Made by a program: the position numbers and the translations under genes. From assembly GCA_016708875.1 (NCBI GenBank), contig JADJFA010000025.1:1-52357 (forward strand): a DNA stretch of 52,357 nucleotides, in the 5' to 3' direction. Positions 34,679 through 42,665 of this stretch are shown one piece after another. Below the pieces are notes generated by a model, which was given only the letters and a program-made list of their open reading frames with translations, was not told the DNA's origin and did no database searches. Position 1 is the first letter of the stretch. Each line of letters starts with the position of its first letter. This DNA is from Lewinellaceae bacterium (GTDB taxonomy: Bacteria > Bacteroidota > Bacteroidia > Chitinophagales > Saprospiraceae).

Positions 34679-35737
34679 ATGAAGAAGTTTTCATTTTCTA
34701 TTTTGGCTACCCTTGCTTTTCTGTTTTTCGCCACAACTTTGATGGCACAAAAAACCGGGGCGCCCGGCAACGTTGCTGAAAAAAAGTCCAGTGATACCAA
34801 GTTGCCATATTGCGATCAAGTGATGGGTAATTACGGCGCCGACTTGCAAAAACGGGCTAACCTGGAATGCCGCACCGTATATCCTTGCATTGATTGTATT
34901 GACCGGGCAAGCAGCAAAGTAACCTGCAATCAGGTGGTAGTGCAACCCGATAAAAATGCAACCTGCGCTGTCAAAGCTACGGTAGTGGCTCAACCAGCAA
35001 GCTTGCAGAGCAAACCGCCAGTGCTGGACCAAAATGACTTTGCCTTGAATATCATACAAACCCCTTGCTATTTTGCCGGCATCACCCTCAAAGTCATGGC
35101 AAATCGCATGAATGCTACCATGGCAGATGCACCTGGAGCATACCAGTACGCCTGGACAGTTGATGATGTGGCGATGGGTTCTGCTAACTATATTTACTGC
35201 GTTTCGGGTAAAACCGCCACCGTAAAGGCTACGCAAGTTGCAACGGGCCGGACCAAGACATTGACTGTTTCCATATCTAACAACCAGGTACCCAATACCA
35301 TAAAGCCGCTTGCAGTCTATCAAAAAACGAGCTGCTTTGGCTCCTGCCCCTCTTACTCTGTTGAATTTTATAATGACGGCTCCGTTAATTGGAATGGCCG
35401 CGAGAATGTCTTGCCACTTGGTCAGAAGCGGAGTAAAATAAGCCCAGAGGCCTATGAAAAACTGGAAGCAAAGGCACGTGCCATAAATTTTTTAAACCTG
35501 AAGGATGCTTACCCGGAAGCGCAAATTCCAGATGCATCGGCCACCATCCTTTATATGAATATTGATGGGCGAGAAAAAGAGGTTACAGACATCGTTGATG
35601 CTCCGAAAGGCTTGAACGAATTGGAAAAAATGTTTGATGAAACGATTCAAAAATTGGGTTGGGCTAAAAAGCCACCAACTCCTATGAAGAAAAAACTCGA
35701 AGACCCTAAAAAAGGGAACAAGGCTTCGGGGAATTAA
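34679..35737 (+). CDS. Exported DUF6438-like protein
   Basis: A 352-residue protein with signal peptide FSFSILATLAFLFFATTLMA (residues 4-23). A Cys-rich stretch follows (LPYCDQVMG, CRTVYPCIDCIDRAS), suggesting disulphides. Residues about 125-205 look like a PKD/Ig-type beta domain (QYAWTVDDVAMG, TVKATQVATGRTKTLTVSI). The C-terminal part, YQKTSCFGSCPSYSVEFYND and GSVNWNGREN through IVDAPKGLNELE, fits the DUF6438 pattern. The tail is Lys/Pro-rich. It lies 124 bases after the CHAT gene on the same strand, and a close-to-consensus box (CACCTTTG, 34631-34638) precedes it, so it may be separately transcribed. Function is unknown. Confidence 0.78.
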   Translation: MKKFSFSILATLAFLFFATTLMAQKTGAPGNVAEKKSSDTKLPYCDQVMGNYGADLQKRANLECRTVYPCIDCIDRASSKVTCNQVVVQPDKNATCAVKATVVAQPASLQSKPPVLDQNDFALNIIQTPCYFAGITLKVMANRMNATMADAPGAYQYAWTVDDVAMGSANYIYCVSGKTATVKATQVATGRTKTLTVSISNNQVPNTIKPLAVYQKTSCFGSCPSYSVEFYNDGSVNWNGRENVLPLGQKRSKISPEAYEKLEAKARAINFLNLKDAYPEAQIPDASATILYMNIDGREKEVTDIVDAPKGLNELEKMFDETIQKLGWAKKPPTPMKKKLEDPKKGNKASGN

Positions 35738-35765
35738 ATGGGAATAAATAGAATAATCCATTGGT

Positions 35766-35806
35766 ATTGGCCGCTTACGTTCACTCGTTGAATGTAAGCG
35801 GCCAAG
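35766..35806. terminator. Bidirectional terminator between the DUF6438 and DUF4143 genes
   Basis: Arms ttggccgcttac(g)ttca and tgaa(t)gtaagcggccaa form a stem of about 16 bp around a ctcgt loop, with T/A runs on either side. Confidence 0.85.
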
Positions 35807-35843
35807 TTTTCACCCGCGCCTATGTTCTCGGAATCTCGGGCTA

Positions 35844-36980
35844 TCAGTTTTCTAACTTGTTCCAGGGCACAACCTGCCCTTCCAGCCTTTTAGAAGCCGT
35901 ATTGCCTCCATAAACGACCTTGCCGTGCTGTATCGGATTTCCTGTCAGGCGAGCCCAATAATTCAAACCTCTAAAATAATCCGGATTGACCGTTTTGCCA
36001 TATTTCATTTCAAAAGCGAAAATATCTAGTCCTTTTTCAAGCACCAGATCCACTTCATTTCCGTTGCTGTCCCGGAAAAAATACATTCGGGGCATTTCAC
36101 CGCGATTGTATAGCTGCTTGGCTAATTCTGCGATTACCGCGTTTTCAAAAATGGCGCCCACCGCAAAATGCGTGGTCAACTGTTTAGGCTCGGAAATCCC
36201 CAACAACCAGGATACAAGGCCTGTATCCCAGAAGTAGAGTTTGGGCATTTTGATGATGCGTTTGTTGAAATTGTTGTGGTAGGGCGGCAAGAGAAAAATA
36301 ACAAATGAGGCTTCTAGTACAGATAGCCACGCTTTGGCTGTGTTGACGCTTATACCCGAATCTGAAGCCAGGGTGGACAGGTTTATAGTCTGGCCGGTTC
36401 GACCGGCACACAACCGTATAAAGCGCTCAAAATCGAGCAAGCTGCCGACGTTCAACAAAGAGCGCACATCCCGTTCAAGGTACGTGCGCAAGTAGTTGGG
36501 GAAGAAAATCCCGGGAGGGGTCTTCTTGTCATACAAAGTCGGATAACCGCCTTTCCACATCCATTCATCAAGCAAAACATTCGGCATTTCCTCCTGACTG
36601 AAGGGCAGCAAGGTCAATAACCCGACACGTCCAGCGAGCGATTGTGTGACCTTCTCCATCAGCAGAAAATTTTGAGAGCCGGATATCAGGAACTTCAACC
36701 CTGGATTTGTATCCACCCTGGTTTGCAGATAGGAGAACAATTCAGGGGTCAACTGCGCCTCATCAATGATGCAGCCATCCGGATACTGCTCCAAAAACCC
36801 TCTGGGGTCGGCCAAGGCAAAACGGCGTTGATCAGGGTCTTCCATCGAACTATAGGGCAAGTCTGGAAACTGATGACGAAGCAGGGTCGTTTTGCCAGAT
36901 TGTCTGGGTCCGGATAAGGAAACGATGGCGTAATACCGATGCAATTCGGTGATCTGAGCAGAAAGGACTCTAGGTATCAT
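35844..36980 (-). CDS. AAA-family ATPase with DUF4143 domain
   Basis: A 378-residue protein of a family widespread in bacteria and archaea with unclear function. Walker A GPRQSGKT is at residues 24-31, Walker B IIDEAQ at 71-76, and the sensor-like LKFLISGSQNFLL follows. The middle has the DUF4143 region (YLRTYLERDVRSLLNVG, PKLYFWDTGLVSWLLGI). The C-terminal NEVDLVLEKGLDIFAFEMKYGK has the spacing of a PD-(D/E)xK nuclease core. The frame is complete. A TAAATTTG box lies at 37006-37013 and the gene shares a terminator with the DUF6438 gene. Such ATPases are often accessory and horizontally spread. Confidence 0.9.
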   Translation of the reverse strand: MIPRVLSAQITELHRYYAIVSLSGPRQSGKTTLLRHQFPDLPYSSMEDPDQRRFALADPRGFLEQYPDGCIIDEAQLTPELFSYLQTRVDTNPGLKFLISGSQNFLLMEKVTQSLAGRVGLLTLLPFSQEEMPNVLLDEWMWKGGYPTLYDKKTPPGIFFPNYLRTYLERDVRSLLNVGSLLDFERFIRLCAGRTGQTINLSTLASDSGISVNTAKAWLSVLEASFVIFLLPPYHNNFNKRIIKMPKLYFWDTGLVSWLLGISEPKQLTTHFAVGAIFENAVIAELAKQLYNRGEMPRMYFFRDSNGNEVDLVLEKGLDIFAFEMKYGKTVNPDYFRGLNYWARLTGNPIQHGKVVYGGNTASKRLEGQVVPWNKLEN

Positions 36981-37005
36981 TTTATGTAATATTGCATTTG
37001 AATTG

Positions 37006-37013
37006 CAAATTTA
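37006..37013 (-). promoter_or_regulatory. -7 box TAAATTTG for the DUF4143 ATPase gene
   Basis: Minus-strand TAAATTTGCAA matches TAnnTTTG and lies 26 bases ahead of the ATG at 36980. Confidence 0.55.
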
Positions 37014-37111
37014 CATAAATTTATTGAAGCTGGTTTTAATCTACTATCATTGATGTAATTCTTCCAGATGTCACTCCTTTTCAGACTCCGGATGCCAGAG
37101 AAATAGAATAA

Positions 37112-37142
37112 AAAAACGCCCCCCGATTGCTCAGGAGGCGCC
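37112..37142 (-). terminator. Terminator after the Lys/His-rich protein gene
   Basis: On the minus strand gcgcctcc pairs with ggggggcgt around a tgagcaatc loop (imperfect), followed by six T. It lies 68 bases after the stop at 37210. Confidence 0.7.
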
Positions 37143-37209
37143 GAATATCTCAGATGTAATTCGTGGGGGACGTGTTGTAATGACGGTTTTGGGAGTATTA
37201 AAGCATTGC

Positions 37210-37638
37210 TTAGTTTCTCTCTTTTTGCGGTAGAGGTGTGCGGCCTTTTGGTGCTTCCTCAGGAACCTTCCCAGCCTTGTCTTTTTGGCGGGTTTTATCC
37301 TTTTTCCGGCCTTGATGGTTTTCGCCTTGAGATTCGTGGTCGTGGCCTTTGTGGTGGCCCTTTGCCTTGCCTTTACCTGTATGATCTTTGCTGTGGCCTT
37401 TGCCTTTTTTGTGGCCTTTGTGTTTGCCTTTGTCCCCTTTTTCTCCCTTCTTTTGGGTAGAAGGGCGGGTTTTAGGGGTTTCGGCGCCTGGGCGAGCATC
37501 TGAAGGCGAGGCCTTATCTTGATTCTGCTCCAATTTGACTCTATCAGCTGGCGCCGGGCGGGTGTTGTTGGTTTGTGCAAAAACGCCTGCGAAAGAAATC
37601 GCGGCAAATACGAAGGTCAGAATGAGTGATTTTTTCAT
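37210..37638 (-). CDS. Secreted Lys/Gly/His-rich low-complexity protein
   Basis: A 142-residue protein with signal peptide MKKSLILTFVFAAISFAGVF (cleavage near AQT), starting at ATG 37638. After a Pro/Asp-containing stretch the region of residues about 60-125 is made of KGHKKGKGHSKDH, TGKGKAKGHHKGHDHESQG and similar words: highly basic with at least nine His, hence possibly metal- or polyanion-binding and likely disordered. No family is recognised. A second frame on the same strand (37131-37607) is an overlapping shadow with the same Lys-rich composition. The gene is isolated, with a terminator downstream. Confidence 0.78.
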   Translation of the reverse strand: MKKSLILTFVFAAISFAGVFAQTNNTRPAPADRVKLEQNQDKASPSDARPGAETPKTRPSTQKKGEKGDKGKHKGHKKGKGHSKDHTGKGKAKGHHKGHDHESQGENHQGRKKDKTRQKDKAGKVPEEAPKGRTPLPQKERN

Positions 37639-37744
37639 TGTTGTAAAAGTGTCTCTTTTGAAAGACAATGGTTAAACGGATGATTTGAAAAAAGCCACTT
37701 GATGGGAAGGTGTTTAAAGGTTCCTTAGCACTTGGACAAGACTA

Positions 37745-37824
37745 TTTCGCACAACGCCACAACGACACAACATTTTGGTAATCAGTAATTTAAAACGTTG
37801 TGTCGTAGTGGCGTTGTGTGAAAA
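37745..37824. repeat. Inverted repeat ttcgcacaacgccac/gtggcgttgtgtgaa
   Basis: Left arm 37745-37771 and right arm 37797-37824 are complementary over about 26 bp with one or two mismatches around a 25-base loop. It lies between the divergent Lys/His-rich and 99-residue genes. Confidence 0.85.
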
Positions 37825-37885
37825 TTATTATTAGGGGAATTTTTTAGCGCCGTTTTCAATTAGGCATATTTCAAATTTCAAAACC

Positions 37886-38185
37886 ATGGGTCACATCATT
37901 TCTGGTATCAAAAATAACGGTACGGAACAGCAGAAAGAGGTCGCATACTTGAATAGAAGCGCCTTCAATCCGGTCTGTTTCGCAATTTACAGTGCCCTGG
38001 AGGCACACGATTGCAATGCCTTTTCCTGTGGGAATGGGACGGGTCGAAATTTTTCAAAGGAAAGACTTCTGAATGCCTTAAGTTTTTTAGGCACTGAGGA
38101 GAAGCTCGAGGACGAACGCGCATTTATCAACGACTGCCTGGCCAATCTGGATGAAAATGAGGAGATTTACATCGAGTTCTTTTGA
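37886..38185 (+). CDS. Hypothetical 99-residue protein
   Basis: The ATG at 37886 opens MGHIISGIKNNGTEQQKEVA; the frame ends in an acidic tail (ANLDENEEIYIEFF). Three Cys are present (FNPVCFAIY, HDCNAFSCGNG). There is no signal peptide or membrane segment, so it is probably a small cytosolic acidic protein. I do not recognise the family. Support for coding is modest: a full frame with clean start and stop between flanking intergenic features, with a convergent neighbour 20 bases away. Confidence 0.6.
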   Translation: MGHIISGIKNNGTEQQKEVAYLNRSAFNPVCFAIYSALEAHDCNAFSCGNGTGRNFSKERLLNALSFLGTEEKLEDERAFINDCLANLDENEEIYIEFF

Positions 38186-38205
38186 TTCAAAAAGTGTCAT
38201 TTGCC

Positions 38206-38994
38206 TCAGTCTTTTGAGGTTTGAATATCTGGAAATTTTTGTCTGGCCCACTCAGCAAGCAGGCCTAACTTCTGTTCCTGAAAATGTGATTTGTTGAGAG
38301 CTTCGTTTTCAGGGAAAAACAGGTGGCAGAGTTGGTAGAGATACATCCATTCTAGCATGGATCGAATTTTGAAGTGCTTTATCCCCGTGTCTTCTATCCT
38401 TGGCAGGCGAAAACCAGAATCGAACCTCAAAGCAATCCTTGCGATTTCTTCTTTATCCGTTAAAAATTGGATGTCAAGTTTATAACTGCTACAATCGGTA
38501 CAGTTTTTATATCCACCCATCGTGGTACGCATCAATTGTGTCAGGTCGGTTTGAAACTTTGAAGCGATGTACCCAAAATCCTTTTCGCTCCAATATGGAG
38601 AAGGGTGCTGAATATTTTGCAGTACCTGAAATAAACTTTTTGCTTCAAACCGTAGGGTAAACACCGAATCTCGATTAAAGGCTCCTTCGCCCTTTCTTGC
38701 ACTAGGATGGGTAATTCCAGAATATTCATGCCTGACAACCTGAGATTCAAAAAATGCACCATACCTGCGATATAATAAATCATATTGTGCTTCACCATGG
38801 CCCCAAGAATGGCTTATATTTAATTGTATTTTTATCTCAGAGATATGCTGCATAGCAGAATCCGTCAATGAGTTTGCCTTCCAACCAAAAGGCGTGATAC
38901 CATACCAGCCCTGCGGCATTATGCATTTATGCTCCTGTGCTAAAGCGGATTTGGCGAAGAGGAGGAGAAGAAAAATTGAAAACCTAGTTATCAT
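38206..38994 (-). CDS. Hypothetical exported protein
   Basis: A 262-residue protein that opens at ATG 38994 with signal peptide MITRFSIFLLLLFAKSALAQ. The mature part has no domain I recognise. A CxxC pair is seen in GYKNCTDCSSYKL, and the second half (HFKIRSMLEWMYLYQLCHLF) appears helical. The six extra residues of the longer frame (MSKLNA) are not needed for the signal. It may be part of the envelope. Upstream on the same strand is a four-helix membrane protein gene at 84 bases distance. Confidence 0.72.
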   Translation of the reverse strand: MITRFSIFLLLLFAKSALAQEHKCIMPQGWYGITPFGWKANSLTDSAMQHISEIKIQLNISHSWGHGEAQYDLLYRRYGAFFESQVVRHEYSGITHPSARKGEGAFNRDSVFTLRFEAKSLFQVLQNIQHPSPYWSEKDFGYIASKFQTDLTQLMRTTMGGYKNCTDCSSYKLDIQFLTDKEEIARIALRFDSGFRLPRIEDTGIKHFKIRSMLEWMYLYQLCHLFFPENEALNKSHFQEQKLGLLAEWARQKFPDIQTSKD

Positions 38995-39077
38995 GGCGTT
39001 TAATTTACTCAATGCCTCCAGTAAGCCCTAAACGGCGGAAGAATTTAATGTTAGATGCGGTCATAAGTCGGTTATTT

Positions 39078-39461
39078 TTATAAGAAAATGGGCAATGCGA
39101 ACAAGCCGGCGCCAAGCAGAAAAATAACCGTCAGAAAATGGACCATCCAGTGGTTTACTTTCCTCAAAAAGATGAACTGCTCCAAAAACCTGCCGAACCA
39201 AAAAAGTGAAAAGCCGGCCAAAAACACCATCCCAAGCCGTGTTTGAAGTAAATCATCGGGGTAGAAAAAACAGACATACGCGACGAACAATGCAAGGTAA
39301 ATTATCCTTGTGTTGAAAATCTGCATGATGGCCCGGTTGGGTGCGGAGAGTTTTGCGAGTTCTTTTTCCCAGTTGAATATCCGCCAGAACAGCGCATGAA
39401 ACAGCGCGAACCCAAGTGTATATAACCCGCAAAGCAGTACGATAAGCTGCTTAGTATCCAT
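39078..39461 (-). CDS. Small four-helix membrane protein, unknown function
   Basis: A 127-residue protein with segments LIVLLCGLYTLGFALFHALF, IIYLALFVAYVCFF, MVFLAGFSLFWFGRFLEQFI and MVHFLTVIFLLGAGLFALPI. The loop FNWEKELAKLSAPNRAIMQI between helices 1 and 2 is polar and may be cytoplasmic. Similar short proteins occur as hypotheticals in Bacteroidota; I assign no name. The frame is intact and follows a desaturase gene on the same strand, separated by a terminator. Confidence 0.75.
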   Translation of the reverse strand: MDTKQLIVLLCGLYTLGFALFHALFWRIFNWEKELAKLSAPNRAIMQIFNTRIIYLALFVAYVCFFYPDDLLQTRLGMVFLAGFSLFWFGRFLEQFIFLRKVNHWMVHFLTVIFLLGAGLFALPIFL

Positions 39462-39536
39462 AATTTCAATTTTTTATTGTCTCAATAGAACAGTACTCAA
39501 TAGTCGCTTGTAGTGGCCTTATGAATTAAGGCATAA

Positions 39537-39585
39537 AAAAAGCCTTTCAAATTGCTGGTTGTCAACATTTTGAAAGGCTTTACCT
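39537..39585 (-). terminator. Terminator after the fatty acid desaturase gene
   Basis: Arms aaaagcctttcaaa and tttgaaaggcttt form a 13-bp stem with a long loop; on the minus strand it ends in seven T. It lies about 25 bases after the desaturase stop. Confidence 0.8.
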
Positions 39586-39608
39586 TATAAAAGGAAGTTA
39601 ATTCTTCC

Positions 39609-40649
39609 TTACTTTTTATTACGGTACTTCCGGAAGTATTCGCGGTAAGTGATCATGCGTTCCTGTTCTTCATCCCAGAATTTGTTGAACATACAGCGCA
39701 GGCTTTGGATGAACGTGATCTTGTTCGCCACCTTGTCCATAATTGGGTTTTCGTGGTGGCAACGCGCAAGTTCATAATTGGGAACAAGCGGATTGAGGTG
39801 GTGAATGTGGTGGTAGCCTATGTTACCCGTAAGCCAATGCCACATTTTTGGCAGGTTGTAAAAAGTACTTCCCTGCACCGCAGCGCGGATGTAATCCCAT
39901 TTGTCTTTCCACTCTTTGTAGGCGGTTTCGTGCTGGTGTTGAACGTAAAAAAACCAGATCGCGATGACGGAGAAAAACAGGAGAATAGGCAGGTGAACCA
40001 TCAAAAACGCTTTGTAGCCCAGCAACAAAATAATACCAACGTGCAAGCCAATAAGCAGCAGATTGTGCTTCCACAGTGCGCGGTGGGCGTGTTCCCATCC
40101 TTTCAAACGAATCAGCGGGAACCTGTTTTGAATGAGCAGGTACCATGCTGGCCCAATGACGAATAAAACCGGAAAACTGCGAAAAAGCGCATAATGCAGT
40201 TTCTTCCAGCGCGGGAGTGCTTTAAACTCATTGACCGTTAGCAAGTTAATGTCGCCAATGTCGCGGTGTTCCCAAAGGATGCCGTTGTGACCGTGGTGAA
40301 AGTTGTGGCTTTTGGCCCAGTAGCGGTATGGCATGAAACTGAGCATACTGCACACCTCGCCGATAAAGTCGTTTGCTTTCCGGTTTGGGGTGAAAGACTG
40401 GTGCCCGCAATCGTGCTGAATGATAAAAATCCGAACAAGGAAGAAGGCATTGATTGCAGCCAAAGGCAAAACAAGCCAGAAAGAAACGTCAATCAAAAAG
40501 TACATGGCCACCCAAATAGCCACAAATGGCAAAAACGAGTTGAGGATTTGGATGATGGCCTTACGCGTATTTGGAAGTTGGTACGATTTGACTATTGGGG
40601 GGAGTTGCTTGAGGACCTGTGGGTCGTACTGTTGTTTTATGTATCCCAT
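39609..40649 (-). CDS. Membrane fatty acid desaturase
   Basis: Di-iron integral membrane enzyme that introduces double bases into acyl chains, adjusting membrane fluidity. The three histidine boxes are present: HDCGH (residues 79-83), HNFHH (115-119) and HHIHH near 280 (GYHHIHHLNPLVPNYELARCH). Membrane segments include FVAIWVAMYFLIDVSFWLVL, AALINAFFLV-like, and the pair near 195-230 (LLIGLHVGIILLL, LPILLFFSVIAIWFF). Length of 346 residues is typical of the DesA/Delta-12-like group. Position specificity cannot be determined from the sequence. Confidence 0.92.
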   Translation of the reverse strand: MGYIKQQYDPQVLKQLPPIVKSYQLPNTRKAIIQILNSFLPFVAIWVAMYFLIDVSFWLVLPLAAINAFFLVRIFIIQHDCGHQSFTPNRKANDFIGEVCSMLSFMPYRYWAKSHNFHHGHNGILWEHRDIGDINLLTVNEFKALPRWKKLHYALFRSFPVLFVIGPAWYLLIQNRFPLIRLKGWEHAHRALWKHNLLLIGLHVGIILLLGYKAFLMVHLPILLFFSVIAIWFFYVQHQHETAYKEWKDKWDYIRAAVQGSTFYNLPKMWHWLTGNIGYHHIHHLNPLVPNYELARCHHENPIMDKVANKITFIQSLRCMFNKFWDEEQERMITYREYFRKYRNKK

Positions 40650-40773
40650 TGAAAATCAAAAAATTATCTACTTAAACATGAAAGAGCAGCCATTGTTGTG
40701 AGACTGACTTTTCTGAAAAGCGGCACAAAGTTCAACTTTTCATTGGTTCATAGTGTACGCGTTGGTCGAATTT

Positions 40774-41817
40774 TCAAACACCCATAATCCTCCGTAGCAA
40801 TGCGTCATCTACTGCCCCTCCCGCAAAATCATCAAATGCCCGTTCCGTCACTTTGATGATTTGGCTTGCGATAAACGGAGCTCCTTCCCTTGCCCCCTGT
40901 TCGGAGTCCTTAATGCAGCATTCCCATTCCAAAACGGCCCAACCTTTATAGTTGTATTGCGTCAATTTGGAAAAGATGGACTTAAAATCTACCTGCCCAT
41001 CGCCCGTTGAGCGAAAGCGACCTGGGCGATCCACCCAGTCCTGATACCCGCCGTACACCCCGCTGCGCCCGCTTGGATTAAACTCTGCGTCTTTGACGTG
41101 GAACATTTTAATGCGCTCGTGATATAAATCTATAAATTGCAGGTAGTCAAGTTGTTGCAACACAAAATGGGAGGGATCGTAAAGGATATTACAGCGACGG
41201 TGATTTCCCGTGGCGGCTAAAAATCGTTCAAAAGTAACCCCATCATGCAGGTCTTCCCCAGGGTGAATTTCATAGCAAAGGTCAACATCACATTCATGGA
41301 AAACATCCAAAATGGGTACCCAGCGAGCAGCCAATTCCTTGAATCCAGCCTCCACCAAGCCTTTAGGCCGTTGCGGCCAGGGATAGACAGTAGGCCATAA
41401 AAGTGCTCCCGAAAAAGTAACGTGGGCATTCAATCCAAGGTTCTGACTGGCTTTTGCTGCATATTTCAAGGTTTGGATGGCCCATTCGGTGCGGGCCTTG
41501 GGATTGCCACGCAGGTGTTCGGGCGCAAAGGAGTCAAACATGAGATCGTAGGCCGGATTTACTGCCACAAGTTGGCCTTGAAGGTGCGTGCTGAGTTCGG
41601 TAATTTTCACTCCGCATGCTTCCACACGCCCACGCAACTCATCGCAATAGGTTTTGCTGCTGGCGGCTTTTTCAAGGTCTATCAGGCGTGCATCCCAGGT
41701 AGGGATCTGTACTCCGACGTATCCAAGCGATGCGGCCCAAGTGCAAATGTTTTCGAGGGAATTGAATGGGGCAGTGTCACCCATAAATTGTGCGAGGAAA
41801 ATGGCTGGGCCTTGCAT
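40774..41817 (-). CDS. Sugar phosphate isomerase/epimerase (AP endonuclease family 2 fold)
   Basis: TIM-barrel enzyme of the xylose-isomerase-like family. The metal-binding residues are seen in strands: ITELSTHLQGQL, NAHVTFSGALLWPTVYP, VDLCYEIHPGEDLHDG (Glu/His), NILYDPSHFVLQQ (Asp/His), KMFHVKDAEFNP (His) and GWAVLEWECCI (Glu). At 347 residues it resembles oxidoreductase-associated sugar isomerases rather than DNA endonuclease IV. No sugar operon surrounds it, so the substrate is unknown. A dispersed hairpin repeat lies in its leader. Confidence 0.9.
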   Translation of the reverse strand: MQGPAIFLAQFMGDTAPFNSLENICTWAASLGYVGVQIPTWDARLIDLEKAASSKTYCDELRGRVEACGVKITELSTHLQGQLVAVNPAYDLMFDSFAPEHLRGNPKARTEWAIQTLKYAAKASQNLGLNAHVTFSGALLWPTVYPWPQRPKGLVEAGFKELAARWVPILDVFHECDVDLCYEIHPGEDLHDGVTFERFLAATGNHRRCNILYDPSHFVLQQLDYLQFIDLYHERIKMFHVKDAEFNPSGRSGVYGGYQDWVDRPGRFRSTGDGQVDFKSIFSKLTQYNYKGWAVLEWECCIKDSEQGAREGAPFIASQIIKVTERAFDDFAGGAVDDALLRRIMGV

Positions 41818-41851
41818 GGTGGTGATTGGTGGACTGGTGATTGGTGGATTG

Positions 41852-41881
41852 TTTACCCGCCGTAGCTTTAGCGGAGGAGGG
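41852..41881. repeat. Dispersed hairpin repeat (tttacccgccgtagc family), copy 3
   Basis: Reads tttacccgccgtagctttag then cggaggaggg on the plus strand. It is bordered by repeated ggtgattggtg words (41820-41850, 41881-41890). It sits between divergent genes. Confidence 0.65.
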
Positions 41882-41920
41882 GTGATTGGTAGATGAGCCG
41901 CGCAAAAATGCCGCGATTTT

Positions 41921-41928
41921 TACTTTTG
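41921..41928 (+). promoter_or_regulatory. -7 box TACTTTTG for the DUF6498-like gene
   Basis: TACTTTTGCGG matches the consensus and lies 19 bases ahead of ATG 41947. It sits inside the longer open frame from 41893, which argues for the internal start. Confidence 0.6.
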
Positions 41929-41946
41929 CGGAAATATTTCACAGCG

Positions 41947-42606
41947 ATGTCTGAAAACACCAGCATTCTTCCTGATTCTACTGAGAAATCCGTCCCGCCA
42001 ATTATTTACGCACTGGTTTCCAATGCCTTGCAAGTGTACGGTATCCTGGTGCTGGGCTGGCATTTTTTCCCTATTCTCTACATGTGGTGGTGGGAAGAAC
42101 TGGTGCTGACGGTGTTTGGTGTGCTGAAATTGCGCCAACTGCGGCCTTTTCTTTTGCAAAAAGAAAATGAAATAGTGGTGCGAGAAGGCGAAAGTTCGGC
42201 GCGTGGGCGGTTCTTTTTGTTGTTCGTTTATTTCGTTTTTGTAGTGGTGATTGGTGGTTTTGTGTTTGCCCCAAAAGACAGTTACATCGAGAATATCATC
42301 ACGCTAATCTTCCGAAACCAGGTTTTTAACCTCAATCTTTTGCTTTTTATGGGGATTCAGGTCTGGCTGTTTTGGCGGGATTTTTACCAAAACAAAAATT
42401 TTGAAACAACTGATGTCAGTACCTTGCGCACGACCTTCGATTTGCGCAGCATGGTCATCCATGTTGGTTTGCTGGCAGGAGCTTTCTTGTCTTTCCTAAT
42501 ACATAAATACGGTCTGTTCAAAACGGAACACGCATTCATGTTTGGATTTATGGCGATTAAAACATCGGTTGATCTATGGGCGGCTTTCAAGGCCAAGCTG
42601 CATTAA
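41947..42606 (+). CDS. DUF6498-like membrane protein
   Basis: A 219-residue protein with about five to six membrane segments (IYALVSNALQVYGILVLG, MWWWEELVLTVFGVLKL, FFLLFVYFVFVVVIGGFVF, LNLLLFMGIQVWLFW, VIHVGLLAGAFLSFLIH, FMFGFMAIKTSVDLW). The Trp-rich WWWEELV motif and the closing MAIKTSVDLW helix are the pattern that I associate with DUF6498; function unknown. The start at 41947 follows a consensus promoter by 19 bases. It precedes nhaD by 59 bases and could be co-transcribed with it. Confidence 0.76.
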   Translation: MSENTSILPDSTEKSVPPIIYALVSNALQVYGILVLGWHFFPILYMWWWEELVLTVFGVLKLRQLRPFLLQKENEIVVREGESSARGRFFLLFVYFVFVVVIGGFVFAPKDSYIENIITLIFRNQVFNLNLLLFMGIQVWLFWRDFYQNKNFETTDVSTLRTTFDLRSMVIHVGLLAGAFLSFLIHKYGLFKTEHAFMFGFMAIKTSVDLWAAFKAKLH

Positions 42607-42665
42607 CGTACTCAATTTACTATGGGTCCATCCCTAATTAGGATCCATGTTCACATCGTTTGCTT

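Noticed and set aside
37131..37607. 158-residue Lys-rich frame overlapping the secreted Lys/His-rich gene
   Set aside because: It arises from the same biased codons in a shifted frame and lacks a signal peptide; the 37210-37638 frame has one.
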